In this document: positions 1 to 7,125 of the stretch, piece after piece
Numbering within the stretch: position 1 is the stretch's first letter
Layout: every line of letters begins with the position of its first letter
Assembly: GCA_039914705.1 (NCBI GenBank)
Contig: JBDSOT010000004.1
Location: 1 to 11,401 of the forward strand
Length of the DNA: 11,401 nucleotides
Direction: 5' to 3'
Origin: JBDSTW01 sp039914705
GTDB lineage: Bacteria; Pseudomonadota; Gammaproteobacteria; SURF-13
The notes under the pieces: generated by a model
Told to the model about the DNA's origin: nothing
Database searches by the model: none
What the model saw: the letters and a program-made list of their open reading frames with translations, nothing else
Program-made: the position numbers and the translations under genes

Positions 1-295
<295 letters not shown>

Positions 296-385
296 TATAA
301 CACCCAAGCAGTCTAGGGCGTTATCATAGGTCGGCGAGTGTAATAATACCCAACAGTGCCTTAAGCAACTTCCCAATTGTTTTTC

Positions 386-410
386 GAGAGCAGGTCATTG
401 ACCTGTTCTT
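386..410 (+). other. Hairpin in the 23S-5S spacer, just upstream of 5S
   Basis: CAGGTC (391-396) and GACCTG (400-405) form a perfect 6-bp stem with an ATT loop. The flanks extend it to about 11 bp using two G-U pairs (386-390 with 406-410). It lies 8 nt before the 5S start in an otherwise featureless spacer (296-418) that contains no tRNA. A role as a precursor-5S processing structure is inference from position. Confidence 0.45.
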
Positions 411-418
411 AGTCAGTT

Positions 419-537
419 TGCCTGGCGGCCATAGCGAGCGTGAACCACCCGATCCCATCCCGAACTCGGAAGTGAAAGCGTTCAGCGCCGATGATAGTGT
501 GGGAGTTCCTATGCGAAAGTAGGTCACTGCCAGGCTT
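419..537 (+). rRNA. rrf: 5S ribosomal RNA
   Basis: About 119 nt, matching the usual ~120 nt. The 5' and 3' ends pair as in all 5S RNAs (TGCCTGGCGG near 419 with CTGCCAGGC near 527-535). The conserved core 'cccatcccgaactcgg' and 'gcgccgatgatagtgtggg' are present. It sits ~123 nt after 23S and ~10 nt before a strong terminator, so it is the last gene of the rrn operon. End positions are good to a few bases. Confidence 0.96.
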
Positions 538-546
538 TTATTAAAC

Positions 547-580
547 AACCCCTCGATTCGAAAGAGCCGAGGGGTTTTTT
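547..580 (+). terminator. Rho-independent terminator of the rRNA operon
   Basis: AACCCCTCG (547-555) pairs with CGAGGGGTT (568-576). The stem runs into six T residues (575-580). It begins ten bases after 5S, as expected for the end of an rrn transcript. The left arm has no A-tract, so it should act mainly on the plus strand. Confidence 0.93.
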
Positions 581-593
581 ATTGGTTTTTACT

Positions 594-631
594 GGCAATA
601 GTGGGGGTAATGTCGCACTAGACTTATTGCC
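594..631. repeat. Imperfect inverted repeat between the rrn terminator and the thioredoxin-like gene
   Basis: GGCAATA (594-600) is matched by TATTGCC (625-631), and the adjacent GTG (601-603) can pair with CAC (616-618). It lies 33 bp downstream of the stop of the minus-strand thioredoxin-like gene. It might act as that gene's 3' structure, but it lacks a following T-tract on either strand, so I do not call it a terminator. Confidence 0.3.
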
Positions 632-663
632 TTTACCTAGGGCCATATAATCCTTAAACCAAG

Positions 664-1104
664 CTAATTCCGAAGCTGTTGGTTCAAAGTTTCCCTAATG
701 GTGGCTGCGTCCTGCTGTCCGTACAGCGTTTTGAGCCGCTCCCCGTTAGGCGCAAAAAAGATTAATGCGGTAAAGAGCGTGTCATATTTTTCGGCAAAGC
801 CTTTGCCCTCCTGAGTGAAAACATCAGCCACCAGGAAGTTCACGCGCCCTTCATATTCCCCCCTCAAGGTATTCATTGCGTTCATGGTTTCTAGGCTGGC
901 CAATTTATTATGGTCGTGCACCAGAACGAAGGCGCTTTTGCCCTTGCCGATCAAGGAGAGATCTTGCGAGTAGCCACGCGGTAGCAGGGTTATTAGAACC
1001 CCTGCGAAGCTGATAATAACCAGTATTATCAGAATAGTGTGCCACGTACGAGAGTTAGGTCGGGTGGCTTGAGCGGGTGGCGATTTGGTTGATATGCCCA
1101 TCAT
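664..1104 (-). CDS. Membrane-anchored thioredoxin-fold protein lacking the CxxC motif
   Basis: 146 residues. Residues 22-41 form one hydrophobic segment (uncleaved anchor; inferred N-in, domain outside). Residues ~56-143 follow the thioredoxin pattern: β-strand 'AFVLVHD', helix, 'VNFLVADVF', then 'ALIFFAPNGERL' and a C-terminal helix. The whole protein contains no cysteine. The active-site region reads 'HDHNKLAS' instead of WCxxC, and the cis-proline position reads 'LFTALIF'. A classical disulphide oxidoreductase role is therefore excluded; a structural or binding role is inference. On the minus strand, AAGGA lies 3 nt before the first ATG and 6 nt before the adjacent second ATG (ending at 1101), so translation may start at Met2, giving 145 aa. 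The gene stands alone, divergent from the c-di-GMP gene. Family assignment rests on fold pattern, not a named orthologue. Confidence 0.8.
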   Translation of the reverse strand: MMGISTKSPPAQATRPNSRTWHTILIILVIISFAGVLITLLPRGYSQDLSLIGKGKSAFVLVHDHNKLASLETMNAMNTLRGEYEGRVNFLVADVFTQEGKGFAEKYDTLFTALIFFAPNGERLKTLYGQQDAATIRETLNQQLRN

Positions 1105-1301
1105 TTATCCTTGAGGTTAGTAGCGAACAGACAACCATTAAATGCACCTAAGCCATAAGCTTGACTAACCGGCTGGCCGCTTGACCCATCGGCATACATC
1201 TTGCAATTTTAGTACATAGTAGGCGGTGCAGTAGTTCGGCTGATTTTTCATACCGATTTAGCCGCCATCACTAATCGCTGGCCTCTAACTTAGCTACCTG
1301 C

Positions 1302-3809
1302 ATGGTACGTATGGATATTGCTAGATTAACCGATGAAGCTCAGGTGCCCGTCTCGCCCCAGCGCTCGCTGTCTCGCGACAAAAGTCGGCGCTACCGGACC
1401 TATATTTCCTTGGCCATTTTCGGCTTGTTTACCATGATCACCAGCCTCTATGCAGGTTTGAATATTATCGCTACATATAACAAAACCCTGAAGGTTTCTC
1501 AAGAATGGACCGAGCGCTTAGGCAGCTTGGCGGAACTCCAGGCATTGGCAGCGCCTGTTGATGCACCCGGCAATAATGTATTTACGTCCAATAATCCTGA
1601 AGCCGAGCTACAGGCCATGTTTATGGCGTACCAAGACTTTGAGGTAAAGCTGGCAATAGTGCGCCAAGACCTGCAGACAAACGTTTCTTTGCAGGATGCC
1701 CCCGCTTTGCTCCCTACTCTCGATGGTATCGAAGCAGAAATGGCTGCCGTAATGGAAGATGGCAAGCCCATCTTTGAATATTTTTTAAAAGGAGATCTGG
1801 CTAAGGCCTCCGAGCAGATGGCAGATATGGACCGTACCTATGCGGCAGCCCTGGGTACCTTTGGGCACATGGAGGACGTTATTCGCGGGATACAGCGACT
1901 GCATTTTAATAAGGAGATGGAAGCGGCCGATACCTTGGAGAAGTATCAATATGCGATCGCCGTCTTCATCTTCATGATGATCGTCAGCACGACCTATTAC
2001 GGCTTTAGATTTGCGCAACAGGCGGAAGTATCGGCACGATTGATCGAGCAGGAACAGGGCCTCAAGCTGAAGCTGAAGGCAGAGCAACGTTTGCACACGC
2101 TGATGGAAAACATCTCCGACCTGATTACCTTGGTTGATAAGGAGGGAATTATCCGTTACCTAAGTCCATCCGCGAAAAGTGTATTGGGCTACGAACCGGA
2201 AGAATTACTTGGAGCGCCATTCCAGAATTATGTGCGAGCGGAAGATGTGCCGGGTGTAATAGAGGCGTTGAGCCAGGGTGTTCAACACCCCAGACATTAT
2301 GTTTCTTCGCTGGAATTGCATTTACGGCACAAAGGCGGCTCTTGGGGTATTTTCGAGGCTATCGTCAGTAATCAAAACGGCGGTTTTGAGGAGGAAACGG
2401 CAGGGGTGATCTTTAATTGTCGCGAGATCAGCGAGCGCAAATATGCGGAAGATACCATCAAGCACCTGGCCTACTATGATAGCTTGACCCACTTGCCTAA
2501 TCGCATACTGCTGCGGGACCGCCTCCAGCAGGCGGTGTCCGCTGCCAAATCCGAGCAGAGGTCGTTGGCGGTATTAATTATGGGTCTAGACCGCTTCCGT
2601 GAGGTTAACGATACGCTCGGCCATCAAAATGGTGACCTATTATTGGAGCAGGTGGGACAACGCCTTACTACGGCACTGCGTGAGGATGACCTCGTGGCGC
2701 GTCTCGTCGGGGATGAGTTTGCCGTGTTGTTGCCACGGCTAGTTGACGTTGAGGATATTACCCTTGTCGTGCAAAGGTTAGAAGCGGTGTTTGAAGCGCC
2801 CTTTATGGTAGAGAGCTTTCCATTAGATGTGCACGCCAGTATCGGCGTTGCGCTCTTCCCTGAACATGGCACGGATGCAGACAATCTATTGCGCCATGCC
2901 GATGTGGCTATGCATCTCGCCAAGCAGACCGGTAGCTTGGCTTACTATGCGCCCGAGTTCGACCCGTATAATCCGCGCCGACTGACCTTGCTCAGTGAGC
3001 TACGCCACGCCATAGAGGCTGATCAACTGGTACTTCACTACCAGCCGAAGCTATGCCTGAAGACCGGTCTCATGTACGGCGTGGAGGCCCTGGTGCGCTG
3101 GCCCCACGCCGAACACGGGCTAATTCCGCCGGATCAGTTTATTCCCCTGGCCGAGAAGACCAATCTAATACAATCACTGACATGGTGGGTACTACGCACC
3201 GCACTGTACCAGTGCCGGGCCTGGCAGGAGGCCGGTTTGGAGCTTAATATGGCCGTGAACCTGTCGGCCGCCTTGGTGCATGATGGAACGCTAGCCGCAC
3301 GCGTTGCCGAATTGCTAGAGACGAGCGGGGTGAACCCTGCACAGCTCACCCTGGAGATTACCGAGAGCGCCTTGATGGCGGATATCAAGCAGGCTACCAA
3401 TAATCTGGAACGTGTGCATCAACTGGGCGTGAATTTTTCCATTGACGACTACGGCACCGGATATTCGTCGTTGGCCTATCTTTGGCAATTACCGGTAAGC
3501 GAGATCAAGATCGACAAATCCTTTATCCTCGGCTTTATGACGCAGCTCAATAACAAGGCTATTGTGCACTCGACTATCGAACTGGGTCATAGTCTTGCCC
3601 TTAAGGTTGTTGCCGAGGGCGTGGAAGATCAGCAGACTTGGCTGGGCTTAGCCGAGCTGGGTTGTGATATGGCACAGGGCTTTCACATGTCCCGGCCCAT
3701 GCCGGCTGAGAAGTTAATGGCTTGGGTAATGGATTCGCCGTGGGGTGCTGCAACGCTGAGGAATAGCTCGCTAATCTCGGAAGACCTTAGGCTTTCGCAT
3801 TATTCCTGA
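1302..3809 (+). CDS. Membrane PAS-GGDEF-EAL protein, probable c-di-GMP phosphodiesterase
   Basis: 835 residues. Layout: membrane segment 34-57; extracytoplasmic, mostly helical sensor region ~58-215 of unknown ligand; second membrane segment ~216-236; coiled linker; PAS with PAC tail ~262-380; GGDEF ~390-555; EAL ~563-812. The GGDEF domain looks catalytically dead: the first metal-binding Asp of 'DLDxFK' is Gly428 ('MGLDRF'), and the signature is VGDEF (469-473). Its inhibitory I-site RxxD is kept (R460-D463, five residues before the signature). The EAL domain keeps the residues expected for hydrolysis: E595 (EALVRW), N653, E685 and E688, D715-D716, K736, E772, E775, Q792. Net activity is thus probably c-di-GMP breakdown, with GGDEF as a GTP- or c-di-GMP-binding regulator (inference). 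No clear ribosome-binding site precedes ATG 1302; ATG 1311 is an alternative. Upstream in frame there is a stop at 1272. It is a single gene, convergent with rpsT (18 bp between stops). Confidence 0.93.
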   Translation: MVRMDIARLTDEAQVPVSPQRSLSRDKSRRYRTYISLAIFGLFTMITSLYAGLNIIATYNKTLKVSQEWTERLGSLAELQALAAPVDAPGNNVFTSNNPEAELQAMFMAYQDFEVKLAIVRQDLQTNVSLQDAPALLPTLDGIEAEMAAVMEDGKPIFEYFLKGDLAKASEQMADMDRTYAAALGTFGHMEDVIRGIQRLHFNKEMEAADTLEKYQYAIAVFIFMMIVSTTYYGFRFAQQAEVSARLIEQEQGLKLKLKAEQRLHTLMENISDLITLVDKEGIIRYLSPSAKSVLGYEPEELLGAPFQNYVRAEDVPGVIEALSQGVQHPRHYVSSLELHLRHKGGSWGIFEAIVSNQNGGFEEETAGVIFNCREISERKYAEDTIKHLAYYDSLTHLPNRILLRDRLQQAVSAAKSEQRSLAVLIMGLDRFREVNDTLGHQNGDLLLEQVGQRLTTALREDDLVARLVGDEFAVLLPRLVDVEDITLVVQRLEAVFEAPFMVESFPLDVHASIGVALFPEHGTDADNLLRHADVAMHLAKQTGSLAYYAPEFDPYNPRRLTLLSELRHAIEADQLVLHYQPKLCLKTGLMYGVEALVRWPHAEHGLIPPDQFIPLAEKTNLIQSLTWWVLRTALYQCRAWQEAGLELNMAVNLSAALVHDGTLAARVAELLETSGVNPAQLTLEITESALMADIKQATNNLERVHQLGVNFSIDDYGTGYSSLAYLWQLPVSEIKIDKSFILGFMTQLNNKAIVHSTIELGHSLALKVVAEGVEDQQTWLGLAELGCDMAQGFHMSRPMPAEKLMAWVMDSPWGAATLRNSSLISEDLRLSHYS

Positions 3810-3827
3810 ACAGAGCTTAACTGATGG

Positions 3828-4106
3828 TTACTTAGGCGCAGCAGCGGCCAACGCCCGAATCCGCGTGTTGAGGCGGCTCTTATGACGAGCTGCCTTATTC
3901 TTCGGAATCAGACCTTTGCGCGCCATACTGTCAATAGAAGGCACAGCGGCCTTGTAGGCGGCCTCGGCCTGGGATTTATCGCCGCCGGCGATGGCGTTGA
4001 CCACCTTTTTAATCGTGGTGCGCACCATAGAGCGGAGTGACACATTATGCTTGCGGCGCCCTTCTGCCTGACGCGCGCGTTTCTTTGCTTGAGCGGTGTT
4101 AGCCAA
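3828..4106 (-). CDS. rpsT: 30S ribosomal protein S20
   Basis: 92 residues, close to the family's usual 86-90. It is very basic and alanine-rich, with the S20 hallmarks 'MANTAQAKKRARQ' at the N-terminus, 'RSMVRTTIKKV', and 'GLIPKNKAARHKSRLN' near the C-terminus. S20 is a primary 16S rRNA-binding protein of the small subunit. The start codon is TTG (4104-4106), preceded on the minus strand by CAGGAG with a 7-nt gap. The E. coli gene also starts with UUG, which is tied there to autoregulation of S20 translation; the same control is likely here. It is monocistronic, divergent from murJ and convergent with the c-di-GMP gene. I see no clear intrinsic terminator after its stop. Confidence 0.98.
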   Translation of the reverse strand: MANTAQAKKRARQAEGRRKHNVSLRSMVRTTIKKVVNAIAGGDKSQAEAAYKAAVPSIDSMARKGLIPKNKAARHKSRLNTRIRALAAAAPK

Positions 4107-4144
4107 GATAATGCTCCTGGAATTATAGTGTCGGAAAACTGCTA

Positions 4145-4173
4145 ATTATCCTATCTTTGAGTCTTCCTGTCAA
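4145..4173 (-). promoter_or_regulatory. Sigma-70-type promoter of rpsT
   Basis: On the minus strand a perfect -35 TTGACA (4168-4173) is separated by exactly 17 bp from the -10 GATAAT (4145-4150), a 5/6 match. Transcription should begin near 4138, giving a leader of about 30 nt ahead of the TTG start. This is the best promoter in the window and suits a highly expressed ribosomal protein gene. Confidence 0.85.
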
Positions 4174-4341
4174 AGTCAGAAATTTCGTGATTAAACAATG
4201 CCATTGTTAAAACAGAAGGCGTGTAGAAGAAATTCTGACATAATGCCGAAACATTTTCACAAAGAATGAATGACAGTGATTCAATCTAAATCCGTGCTGC
4301 AGCAGGACATTGCATACTAAATTTAACAAGAGAGCATCGCG

Positions 4342-5889
4342 CTGAGCAAACACCTGCTGAAATCCACCCTCACGGTCAGTTCCATGACGATGATCTCGCG
4401 CGTCCTGGGCTTTGCGCGCGACATCGTGATTGCACGCTTGTTCGGCGCGGCGAGCGGTGCCGATGCCTTTTTTGTCGCGTTTCGTATTCCTAATTTTCTG
4501 CGCCGCCTGTTCGCGGAAGGTGCGTTTTCTCAAGCCTTTGTCCCAATCCTGGCTGAATATAAAACGCGCCGTACCCATGAAGAAGTGCAACTGCTGACCG
4601 ACCACGTCACCGGTGCGCTGGGTGCCGTGTTATTTGGCGTGACGCTGATCGGTGTGGTTGCCTCGCCGCTTTTGGTCATGGTGTTTGCGCCGGGTTTTTT
4701 GGATGAGCCGCAGCGTTACGAGTTGACCGTTTCGATGTTGCGCATCACGTTTCCTTACCTGTTCTTCGTTTCACTGACAGCCCTGGCCGGCGGCATACTT
4801 AACAGCTACGGAAAGTTTGGTGTGCCTGCCTTTACTCCAGTGTTTCTGAATCTCGCCATGATAGGAACGGCGATCTGGCTGGCCCCGCATTTACAGCATC
4901 CGATTACAGCGCTGGCCTGGGGTGTGTTTATCGGCGGCTTGGTGCAACTGATATTTCAACTACCGTTTCTGTACCGCTTGCGGCTATTGCCGCGACCTCG
5001 GTATAAGCGCGGCGATGAAGGTGTGCGGCGCGTGATCAAGCTGATGCTGCCTGCGCTGTTCGGCGTCTCGGTCACGCAAATCAATCTTCTGTTCGATACC
5101 CTGATCGCCTCGTTTCTTGTGGCTGGCAGTGTGTCATGGCTCTACTATTCCGACCGGCTGGTAGAATTTCCGCTGGGCGTATTTGGTATCGCCCTAGCCA
5201 CCGTGCTATTGCCCAGCCTCTCGCAAACCCATGCGCAGAAATCCGTCGAGCATTTCTCGCGCACCGTGGATTGGGCGCTGCGTTGGGTGGTGCTGATCGG
5301 TTTACCGTCCACCGTAGGGCTGGTCTTGCTGGCAGGCCCGCTATTGACCACCTTATTTCACTACGGCGAATTCGATGCCCACGATGTGGCAATGTCTGCG
5401 CGTAGCCTGATGGCTTTTGGGGCCGGGCTGCTTGGCTATATCTCTATTAAGATATTGGCACCAGCGTTCTATGCACGTCAAGACATTCGCACCCCGGTGC
5501 GGATAGGCATCATTGCCATGCTGTCCAATATGGTGATGAATATGATTCTGGTATGGCCATTAGCCCATGCCGGCCTGGCGCTGGCCACCGCCCTGTCGGC
5601 TTTTCTGAATGCCGGTTTACTGTACCGCACGCTGCGTAAGACCGGCGCTTATCAGCCCTTGCCTGGCTGGCTGATCTTTACAATGCGCGTGCTGATTGCG
5701 AATCTTTTGATGGGGGTGTTGTTATGGTTCGGCAAGGGCGACTTGTCGCTTTGGTTGCAATGGCCTGCGGCCACGCGCGCCTTGCATTTAGCGGGGTTGT
5801 TTTTAGCCGCGACATCGATTTATCTAATCAGTTTATGGATATGCGGACTACGCTGGAAGGTCATGCTGATGAAACCGGCTGACGATTGA
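4342..5889 (+). CDS. murJ: Lipid II flippase MurJ (MviN family), probable CTG start
   Basis: MurJ moves lipid II across the inner membrane for peptidoglycan synthesis. The protein is a polytopic MOP-superfamily carrier of about 14 membrane segments, rich in hydrophobic runs to the end. The N-terminal signature 'SRVLGFARD' and the block 'DAFFVAFRIPNFLRRLFAEG' are diagnostic. With the start used here, residues matching E. coli R18, R24, D39 and R52 are R20, R26, D41 and R54. 'DRLVEFPLG' of the eighth-helix region is also present. The first in-frame ATG (4384) would remove the conserved start 'SKHLLKSTLTVSS' and half of the first helix, and has no ribosome-binding site. CTG at 4342 follows AAGAGAG (4328-4334) with a 7-nt gap and gives 515 aa (E. 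coli 511). An in-frame stop at 4324-4326 leaves no upstream ATG, GTG or TTG. I saw no convincing promoter between rpsT and murJ. Confidence 0.95.
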   Translation: MSKHLLKSTLTVSSMTMISRVLGFARDIVIARLFGAASGADAFFVAFRIPNFLRRLFAEGAFSQAFVPILAEYKTRRTHEEVQLLTDHVTGALGAVLFGVTLIGVVASPLLVMVFAPGFLDEPQRYELTVSMLRITFPYLFFVSLTALAGGILNSYGKFGVPAFTPVFLNLAMIGTAIWLAPHLQHPITALAWGVFIGGLVQLIFQLPFLYRLRLLPRPRYKRGDEGVRRVIKLMLPALFGVSVTQINLLFDTLIASFLVAGSVSWLYYSDRLVEFPLGVFGIALATVLLPSLSQTHAQKSVEHFSRTVDWALRWVVLIGLPSTVGLVLLAGPLLTTLFHYGEFDAHDVAMSARSLMAFGAGLLGYISIKILAPAFYARQDIRTPVRIGIIAMLSNMVMNMILVWPLAHAGLALATALSAFLNAGLLYRTLRKTGAYQPLPGWLIFTMRVLIANLLMGVLLWFGKGDLSLWLQWPAATRALHLAGLFLAATSIYLISLWICGLRWKVMLMKPADD

Positions 5890-5913
5890 CGCGTTGACGC
5901 ATCACAATATGTT
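5886..5913 (+). promoter_or_regulatory. Possible promoter for ribF
   Basis: TTGACG (5886-5891), overlapping the murJ stop codon, and TATGTT (5908-5913) are spaced 16 bp apart. Both hexamers are imperfect. The 137-bp gap between murJ and ribF makes a promoter plausible, but nothing else confirms it. Confidence 0.3.
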
Positions 5914-6026
5914 TAGGGCAGGCCTTCAATGGCTCAGCCTTAAATCGAGGCCCTCTGGTTTTAACTGCGCGCGGCGGGCATTGTGCATTACAATTAGCCC
6001 TTTGCCACGCGCTTGGTTGATAGTCG

Positions 6027-6965
6027 ATGGAGCTTATTCGGGGTCTTTATAATTTGCGGCAAGGCCATGCGGGATGCGTGGCGACGATCGGTAATTTCGA
6101 TGGTGTGCACCTCGGCCATCAAGCCGTACTCGGGCAACTGGCGGAAAAGTCGGCCGAGCTTAACCTGCCTTCCGTGGTCGTTACCTTTGAACCGCAGCCG
6201 CAGGAGTTTTTTGCCCGAGTCAAGATTCCTGCGCGCTTGAGCCGCTTCCGCGAAAAGATGCAGGCACTGCGTCGCTACTCAGTGGATCGCGTCGTTTGTC
6301 TGCGCTTCAATCGTTCACTCGCGGCCATGTCGGCCGAAGAATTTATTCAGAAATTGCTCGTCGATGGTTTGGGCGTGTGCTACCTGGTGGTAGGCGATGA
6401 CTTTCGTTTCGGCCATGCGCGGCAGGGCGATTTCTCCATGTTACAAGCGGCAGGCCGAGAACACGGTTTTCAGGTGGTTAATATGCACACCTTCAGCGTG
6501 GATACGATGCGTGTCAGCAGTACGCGCATTCGTGAGGCGCTGGCACAGGGAGATTTTGCTACTGCTGAAAAATTATTGGGACGTCCTTATCGCATGTCGG
6601 GGCGCGTAAGTCATGGCAATAAACGCGGACGTGAACTGGGGTTTCCCACCGCCAATATTCATTTGCATCGGTTAGTTACGCCGCTGCACGGGATATTCGC
6701 CGTGGAGGTATTCGGCCTCGAGCAGGAACCGCTGGCCGCCGTGGCCAGCGTCGGGACGCGACCAACCTATGATGGAACGCAGTACCTGCTCGAAGTGCAT
6801 GTATTCGATTTCGGCCGGGATATTTATGGGCGTTATGTTCAGATAGAGTTTCTGCGCAAGCTGCGCGATGAACTGCGCTTTGATACGCAGGATGATCTGC
6901 GCGCTGCGATAGCCAGGGATTGCGAACAGGCGCGTGAATTTTTCAAAAATTATCACGCGCGTTAA
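6027..6965 (+). CDS. ribF: Bifunctional riboflavin kinase / FAD synthetase
   Basis: 312 residues, the normal length (E. coli 313). The enzyme phosphorylates riboflavin to FMN and then adenylylates FMN to FAD in the cytoplasm. The N-terminal FMN adenylyltransferase domain (~1-185) shows 'TIGNFDGVHLGH' with its HxGH nucleotide-binding motif and 'VSSTRIREAL'. The C-terminal flavokinase domain (~186-310) shows 'GRVSHGNKRGRELGFPTAN', containing the PTAN motif, and the 'FLRKLRDELRF' block. ATG 6027 is fixed by an in-frame TAG directly upstream (6021-6023); its ribosome-binding site is weak. The TAA stop lies at the outer edge of the palindromic element that separates it from ileS. ribF-ileS-lspA is the classical proteobacterial order. 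Confidence 0.98.
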   Translation: MELIRGLYNLRQGHAGCVATIGNFDGVHLGHQAVLGQLAEKSAELNLPSVVVTFEPQPQEFFARVKIPARLSRFREKMQALRRYSVDRVVCLRFNRSLAAMSAEEFIQKLLVDGLGVCYLVVGDDFRFGHARQGDFSMLQAAGREHGFQVVNMHTFSVDTMRVSSTRIREALAQGDFATAEKLLGRPYRMSGRVSHGNKRGRELGFPTANIHLHRLVTPLHGIFAVEVFGLEQEPLAAVASVGTRPTYDGTQYLLEVHVFDFGRDIYGRYVQIEFLRKLRDELRFDTQDDLRAAIARDCEQAREFFKNYHAR

Positions 6966-7101
6966 AAATTCATAACGCAAAGAAGCCAAGGCTGCAAAAT
7001 TCAGAATTTCGGAAGGCCATCCGGATGGCGTGAATTTGGTTTATGCGGCTATAGGGCTTTTGAAATAATCTTTATTTCTTGGCGTCTTTGCGTTAATTTT
7101 T
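6964..7101. repeat. Nested inverted-repeat (MITE-like) element between ribF and ileS
   Basis: Outer arms: AACGCAAAGAAGCCAAG (6974-6990) and CTTGGCGTCTTTGCGTT (7078-7094) are inverted copies matching at 16 of 17 positions. AAAAATT (6964-6970) and AATTTTT (7095-7101) extend them with a 3-base offset. Middle arms: AAATTCA (6997-7003) and TGAATTT (7031-7037). Core: a perfect 14-bp palindrome GCCATCCGGATGGC (7016-7029). The element fills nearly the whole 160-bp gap and encodes nothing. From memory, 'cgcaaag...ctttgcg' repeats of this type recur in many proteobacterial genomes, so a non-autonomous palindromic element is likely. As RNA it would form a hairpin between two co-oriented genes. Confidence 0.7.
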
Positions 7102-7125
7102 TAGAGTTTAAATAAGAGGCTGGTA

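Noticed and set aside
296..418. A tRNA in the 23S-5S spacer
   Set aside because: No cloverleaf, T-loop GTTC...motif in context, or CCA end could be found.
324..548. Open frame of 74 codons on the minus strand across the 23S-5S spacer and 5S
   Set aside because: It is antisense to 5S rRNA and has no ribosome-binding site or protein signal.
1105..1301. Promoters in the divergent gap between the thioredoxin-like and c-di-GMP genes
   Set aside because: Several TTGAC hexamers occur (for example near 1160 and 1179) but none has a credible -10 at 16-18 bp on either strand.
4122..4127. Perfect TATAAT on the minus strand upstream of rpsT
   Set aside because: Its start point would fall at or inside the Shine-Dalgarno (about 4115), and no -35 lies 16-18 bp upstream; the TTGACA-17-GATAAT pair fits far better.
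5915..5954. Possible terminator hairpin after murJ (AGGGC 5915-5919 with GCCCT 5950-5954, or GGCCT 5921-5925 with AGGCC 5948-5952)
   Set aside because: The two pairings are alternatives with long loops and no proper T-run follows.
6397..6609. Alternative-frame open frames within ribF, ileS, murJ and the GGDEF-EAL gene
   Set aside because: They lie inside strongly conserved genes, have no ribosome-binding sites, and show the compositional bias of shifted frames.
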